NCBI GenBank assembly: GCA_018335855.1
Contig: JAGXRM010000007.1
Location: forward strand, 1-64,000
Reading direction: 5' to 3'
Source of the DNA: Clostridiales bacterium
Lineage (GTDB): Bacteria; Bacillota; Dethiobacteria; Dethiobacterales; Dethiobacteraceae
DNA length: 64,000 nt
The translations under genes and the position numbers were made by a program. The notes beneath the pieces were generated by a model. That model did not search any database. It was not told the DNA's origin and worked only from the letters and a program-made list of their open reading frames with translations. This document shows positions 60,156-64,000 of this stretch, in pieces. Position 1 is the first letter of the stretch. Each line of letters starts with the position of its first letter.

Positions 60156-61242
60156 AAGGAAAGAGCCAGATTTCATCATTCTCTTTACTACGATGACTCT
60201 ACTTGCTATTGGCATGGTAATGGTCTTTAGTGCCAGTGCCGTTATTGCCATGGAAAACCGTCAGGATTTGTACTTCCATCTAAGACGGCAAGCGTTCTGG
60301 TCAATCTTGGGTTTAGCCGGGATGATTATTTTAAGCAATTATGATTATTGGAAACTGAAGCGGTGGACGAATGCTATACTGCTGGCAAGTTTCCTCCTGC
60401 TTCTGGCCGTGTTTATCCCAGGCTTGGGCGTAGAAATTTACGGTGCTAAACGCTGGATTGGTATTGGCGGTTTCACGGGCCAACCCTCTGATTTGGCGAA
60501 AGTTGCGCTGTTGCTCTTTGCCGCCGCGTATCTTTCACGGAAAGATATTCGCATCGGGAAGTTCACGGAAGGGCCGCTCCCTGTGTTGGGTGTCATGGGT
60601 ATCTTTTTCGGTTTGATTCTGCTGCAACCGGACCTGGGTACCGCGATGGCTATTGCCGGTACTGTAATGGTTATTATCTTTGTGGCAGGAATGCCGCTGC
60701 AGCAGATTTTTCTATTGGGTCTGTCAGTAACCCCGCTGTTAGGTTATCTAATGGTCAGCAAGCCATACCGTATGCGGCGCCTGCTGTCTTTTCGCGATCC
60801 GTGGGCTGATCCCCTTAACACCGGATATCAAATCATTCAATCGCTTTATGCGCTGGGACCCGGCGGGCTATTCGGCGTAGGTCTGGGTCGTAGCAGGCAG
60901 AAGTTCTTTTATCTGCCGGAACCCCACAGTGATTTTATCTTTGCTATTATCGGGGAGGAACTGGGCTTTATCGGTGCTGCCAGTGTTCTGCTGCTCTTTT
61001 TTCTGTTATTATGGCGGGGCTTTAAAGTAGCTTTAATGGCACCGGATTTGTTCGGTTCGCTTTTGGCGACCGGAATCACCGCCATGATCGGTCTGCAGGC
61101 TCTGATGAATATCGGTGTTGTTACCGGCTCCATTCCGGTAACCGGGATAAACCTGCCGCTGATCAGTGCGGGCGGATCGTCTTTGCTCTTTACTATGTGC
61201 AGCATTGGCGTATTATTAAACATATCCAAACACGTAAAATAG
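60139..61242 (+). CDS. ftsW: SEDS glycosyltransferase FtsW/SpoVE
   Basis: The 367-residue protein with ten predicted helices polymerises lipid II together with a class B PBP, here probably the one at 52722. SEDS signatures are MVMVFSASAV near the N-terminus, QPSDLAKVALLLFAAAYLSR, LLQPDLGTAMAI (with the catalytic Asp loop), ALGPGGLFGVGLGRSRQKFFYLPEPHSDFIFAIIGEELGFIG in parts, and NIGVVTGSIPVTGINLPLIS in parts. Start ATG 60139 behind GGAGGGCAGAGGGG. In spore-formers the copy here may be SpoVE; the two cannot be told apart by eye. Confidence 0.93.
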   Translation: MKQTVKRKEPDFIILFTTMTLLAIGMVMVFSASAVIAMENRQDLYFHLRRQAFWSILGLAGMIILSNYDYWKLKRWTNAILLASFLLLLAVFIPGLGVEIYGAKRWIGIGGFTGQPSDLAKVALLLFAAAYLSRKDIRIGKFTEGPLPVLGVMGIFFGLILLQPDLGTAMAIAGTVMVIIFVAGMPLQQIFLLGLSVTPLLGYLMVSKPYRMRRLLSFRDPWADPLNTGYQIIQSLYALGPGGLFGVGLGRSRQKFFYLPEPHSDFIFAIIGEELGFIGAASVLLLFFLLLWRGFKVALMAPDLFGSLLATGITAMIGLQALMNIGVVTGSIPVTGINLPLISAGGSSLLFTMCSIGVLLNISKHVK

Positions 61243-61272
61243 CAAGTATTACCAGATAGGTGGAGGATGTTC

Positions 61273-62367
61273 ATGCGTGTACTGATTGCGGCGGGAGGCA
61301 CCGGGGGACACATTTACCCGGCGTTGGCCCTGGCCCGCTATCTTCACTCCCGGGAACAGGCAGAAATTCTTTTTGTCGGTACCCAAAAGGGCATGGAAAA
61401 GGATATTATCCCGGACAGTGGGTTCTCTCTGGAAATGATCCCTGTGGTGGGTCTGGAGAGACGACTCTCCCTGCAAATGGGACGAGCCGTCTTTTTGGCT
61501 TTCTCCGGTCTGCGGGCGGCCCGTCAGGTAATCAAACGTTTTCGGCCCGATATAGTAGTTGGCGTCGGCGGTTATGTGTCCGGGCCTGTGGTGCTGGCGG
61601 CGGCGCTGGCAAAGATCCCTACTGTAATCCACGAGCAAAATGCGATTCCCGGCCTGACTAACGTTCTTCTTTCCCGGGTGGCCAGTAGTGTCTGTCTGAG
61701 TATTCCGGGCAGTGAACGCCACTTTCCCCGTCCCGGCCGGACGGTGCTGACGGGAAATCCGCGTGCCAGCGAAGCCGTTGCTGCCGACGGTAAAGATACA
61801 ATTCCCACCGGCCTGCTGCCTGGGGTGCCGCTGCTGCTTTGTGTAGGCGGAAGCCATGGTGCAGCCAGGTTAAATGAGGCGTTTACTGACAGCATTGCTA
61901 AGGTATTGTCAGCCTGTGACGCACAGGTCGTGTATGTTACCGGCAAGCGTTATTTTGCGGAAGTATCAGCAAAACTGGCTGCCGCAGAAGTCCGTTTTCC
62001 AAAGCGCCTGCATATCATTCCTTATCATCCTGCACTGCCTGAACTTTTAACAAAAACTTCTTTGATGGTCAGCCGGGCAGGAGCCACGACTCTGGCGGAA
62101 GTTACCGCACTGGGAGTACCTGCGGTTTTGGTTCCCTCACCCAACGTAACAAATAATCATCAGGAATATAATGCCAGAATGCTGTCAGACCATGGTGCGG
62201 CCGTGCTCATTAAGGAAGAAGACCTGACTTCTGCCTTGTTAACCGAACTTTTGACAGAACTTTTAAAGAACATCCACCGGTTGCGGGAGATGTCAGATGC
62301 CAGCCGCAGTCTGGGCTTTCCGGATGCCGCAGAGCGTATGGCTGCAGTACTTAGGGAACTGGCTTAG
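61273..62367 (+). CDS. murG: UDP-GlcNAc:lipid I N-acetylglucosaminyltransferase
   Basis: This 364-residue GT28 enzyme makes lipid II at the inner membrane face. It starts MRVLIAAGGTGGHIYPALAL with the glycine-rich acceptor site, then GVGGYVSGPVVLAAALAKIP, HEQNAIPGLTN and the UDP-GlcNAc site VSRAGATTLAEVTALGVPAV. GGTGGAGG lies six bases before ATG 61273; the ATG at 61267 overlaps that site and is not favoured. Confidence 0.96.
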   Translation: MRVLIAAGGTGGHIYPALALARYLHSREQAEILFVGTQKGMEKDIIPDSGFSLEMIPVVGLERRLSLQMGRAVFLAFSGLRAARQVIKRFRPDIVVGVGGYVSGPVVLAAALAKIPTVIHEQNAIPGLTNVLLSRVASSVCLSIPGSERHFPRPGRTVLTGNPRASEAVAADGKDTIPTGLLPGVPLLLCVGGSHGAARLNEAFTDSIAKVLSACDAQVVYVTGKRYFAEVSAKLAAAEVRFPKRLHIIPYHPALPELLTKTSLMVSRAGATTLAEVTALGVPAVLVPSPNVTNNHQEYNARMLSDHGAAVLIKEEDLTSALLTELLTELLKNIHRLREMSDASRSLGFPDAAERMAAVLRELA

Positions 62368-62471
62368 TCTTACCATAATTTGGACGAGTTTGTAAATAGT
62401 TCTGGAAACACACTACAGCACCCTTTGCATACTATAAACTACGGCGAAGGGTAAAGGTGCGGGAGGTGCTT

Positions 62472-63368
62472 ATGAAACAAATAGCCGGATTATTAGCGGC
62501 CGAAATATCCGGCTCGGTGAAATGTCACGAGCCCTTGTCCCGCCATACTTCTTTTAGGATCGGCGGCCCGGCTGATTTGTATCTGCAACCGCGGACGACG
62601 GCAGAATTAATTTCAGCCCTGACGTTGCTTAGAGAAAAAGGCATTCCTTATTTTTTACTGGGGAGCGGAACAAACATCCTGGTTGCCGACAGTGGCTTTC
62701 GCGGTGCCGTGATTCGGTTGGACGGTGATTTCGTTCAGTTTGCCTTTGAGGGGACAGTAGCGACAAGCGGTGCCGCTGTACCGCTGGCACGGCTGGCAGG
62801 AGACGCCTGCGACCGGAATCTGACCGGACTGGAGTTTGCCACCGGTATTCCCGGATCAGTGGGGGGCGCGTTGTTTATGAACGCGGGAGCCCACGGTCAG
62901 GCAACAAGTGACATACTGCTTGATGCGGAAATTCTCGATAACACACTGTCACTACATACCTTCAAGGCAGAAGAACTACAGCTCTCCTACCGTACAAGCG
63001 GAATCTACCCTGGTGCTATCGTCTGCTTTGCCAGATTCAGCCTCTCCCCGGGAAAGAGAGAAGACATTGAGCGCAAGCGCCGGGAATTTATGGATTTCCG
63101 ACGGTCGCGTCAGCCCCGCCAACCCAACGCCGGAAGTATATTTAGAAATCCGCCCCAAGATGCCGCCGGACGGCTTATTGAAGCTGCAGGTTTGAAAGGC
63201 CACCGGTCGGGTGGAGCAAAAATCTCCGAAATTCATGCCAACTTTATTGTCAACTGTGGAAATGCCACCGCAGCAGATGTCTTATCCTTAATCGAGTTGG
63301 CGCAAGAAACTGTGCACAAGAAATTCGGTATAAATCTGGCATTAGAGATAAAAGTGCTTGGTGACTAG
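62472..63368 (+). CDS. murB: UDP-N-acetylenolpyruvoylglucosamine reductase
   Basis: The 298-residue FAD enzyme reduces the enolpyruvyl ether to make UDP-MurNAc. FAD-binding FRIGGPADLYLQPRT and LGSGTNILVADSGFRG (about 59-74), GIPGSVGGALFMNAGAHG (about 127-144), and the catalytic Ser in NAGSIFRNP are present. It is of the shorter Firmicute type. GGGAGGT precedes the ATG at 62472; a GTG five codons earlier lies before that site. 62368-62471 shows no gene. Confidence 0.96.
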   Translation: MKQIAGLLAAEISGSVKCHEPLSRHTSFRIGGPADLYLQPRTTAELISALTLLREKGIPYFLLGSGTNILVADSGFRGAVIRLDGDFVQFAFEGTVATSGAAVPLARLAGDACDRNLTGLEFATGIPGSVGGALFMNAGAHGQATSDILLDAEILDNTLSLHTFKAEELQLSYRTSGIYPGAIVCFARFSLSPGKREDIERKRREFMDFRRSRQPRQPNAGSIFRNPPQDAAGRLIEAAGLKGHRSGGAKISEIHANFIVNCGNATAADVLSLIELAQETVHKKFGINLALEIKVLGD

Positions 63369-63383
63369 CGGGAAGGTGGGAGC

Positions 63384-64000
63384 ATGGAGAAATATATTGT
63401 TCATGGCGGCAAACGTTTGGAGGGGTCCGTTAGGATTGGTGGTGCTAAAAACTCAATTTTGCCGGTCTTGGCCGCTGTACTCTTAAATAAAAGTGATGAT
63501 GAAATTGTATTAAAAAATGTGCCCTATATCAGTGATGTCATAAAAATGGTGGAAATACTGCGCAGTTTAGGTGTAAATGTCACCTGGAGCGGCAAAAATC
63601 TTACTATTTATTCCAGGGGCGTAAACAATTACTCCGTCAATGAAGTGCTGATGCGTGAAATGCGCTCTACTATTTTTTTGATGGGCGCTCTGCTGACCCG
63701 CTTTGGCCAGGTTTGCATCTCTTACCCCGGCGGCTGCGCCATTGGCCAGCGCCCCATCGATCTTCACCTCAAGGGGCTGACCGCATTGGGCGCCCAAATC
63801 CGTGAACAGCACGGGTACATCTATGCCAGCAGCCCCCGGCTTACCGGGGGGAATATCCATTTGGACTATCCCAGCGTTGGGGCCACTGAGAATGTAATGC
63901 TGGCATCTATATGCGCCCGTGGTATAACGATGATTTATAATGCCGCCAAAGAGCCGGAAATTGTTGATTTGCAAAATATACTCAATAAAATGGGCGGCCG
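63384..64000 (+). CDS. murA: UDP-N-acetylglucosamine 1-carboxyvinyltransferase (3' end outside window)
   Basis: The first 205 residues of MurA, which transfers enolpyruvate to UDP-GlcNAc in the first committed wall step, are present. GGKRLEGSVRIGGAKNSILP (8-27, with the catalytic-site Lys/Asn), MRSTIFLMGALLTRFGQ and the active-site Cys118 in PGGCAIGQRPIDLHL (fosfomycin target) are visible. AAGGTGGGAG precedes the ATG. The frame is open to the window edge; about half the protein is missing. Confidence 0.95.
   Translation, partial: MEKYIVHGGKRLEGSVRIGGAKNSILPVLAAVLLNKSDDEIVLKNVPYISDVIKMVEILRSLGVNVTWSGKNLTIYSRGVNNYSVNEVLMREMRSTIFLMGALLTRFGQVCISYPGGCAIGQRPIDLHLKGLTALGAQIREQHGYIYASSPRLTGGNIHLDYPSVGATENVMLASICARGITMIYNAAKEPEIVDLQNILNKMGG

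Overview
The window looks like chromosome from an anaerobic, Gram-positive-type Firmicute (Clostridia-like). The evidence is a dcw cluster led by mraZ with a PASTA-bearing SpoVD-type penicillin-binding protein, a MurE with the meso-diaminopimelate motif DNPR, a HisZ plus short HisG pair, bacillithiol genes, a 6S RNA beside aspS, and many strong GGAGG ribosome sites with several TTG and GTG starts. Large multiheme c-type cytochromes and a sulfur-carrier operon suggest extracellular or periplasm-like electron transfer and an active sulfur economy, as in Dethiobacter-like bacteria. The genus is my inference only.

Layout. 1-4000 is a decayed accessory zone: the 5' part of a FAD oxidoreductase gene, a toast-rack fragment, a DUF1657 gene, a frameshifted transposase, a small membrane protein, and an intact-looking 5S rRNA gene preceded by only the last ~70 bases of a 23S rRNA gene. 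4000-11500 is an electron-transfer cluster: a membrane-anchored 12-heme cytochrome, a TPR protein, an NHL beta-propeller, two related exported 6-heme cytochromes and two lipoproteins. It is followed by a truncated PIN-domain gene and a leucine-rich-repeat surface protein. 13000-16600 holds all three bacillithiol genes (bshC, bshB, bshA). 16600-24030 is a tightly overlapping histidine operon (hisZGDBHAF-IE-J) behind a strong promoter whose start region is a long palindrome. An Rrf2 regulator, ogt, lgt, aroC, aroB and a small P-loop protein follow.

29000-46700 follows the order known from Bacillus and relatives (secD/secF, lapA, recJ, relA, dtd, SH3 amidase, hisS, aspS, 6S RNA), with three departures: apt is missing between recJ and relA, the amidase gene is inverted, and a 3.3-kb sulfur module sits between amidase and hisS. 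That module encodes a small siroheme sulfite reductase, two TusA proteins, a JAMM peptidase, an E1-like adenylyltransferase and a MoaD/ThiS-like carrier. It is bracketed by copies of a GGGGTCAGG repeat, one of which has run into the carrier gene so that its essential Gly-Gly is followed by 21 extra residues. The JAMM peptidase of the same operon is the obvious candidate to remove them. I regard this as the most interesting system in the window.

46800-50700 holds a CsoR-type repressor, mgtE, a CcdA/ResA-like thiol-redox pair (which could serve maturation of the cytochromes above), a pyruvate-kinase-C-terminal-like protein and a small zinc-ribbon protein. 50780-64000 is the division and cell-wall cluster mraZ-rsmH-ftsL-PBP-murE-murF-mraY-murD-ftsW-murG-murB-murA (murA cut by the window end), with a three-repeat MraZ box upstream. 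I found no tRNA gene and no CRISPR array.
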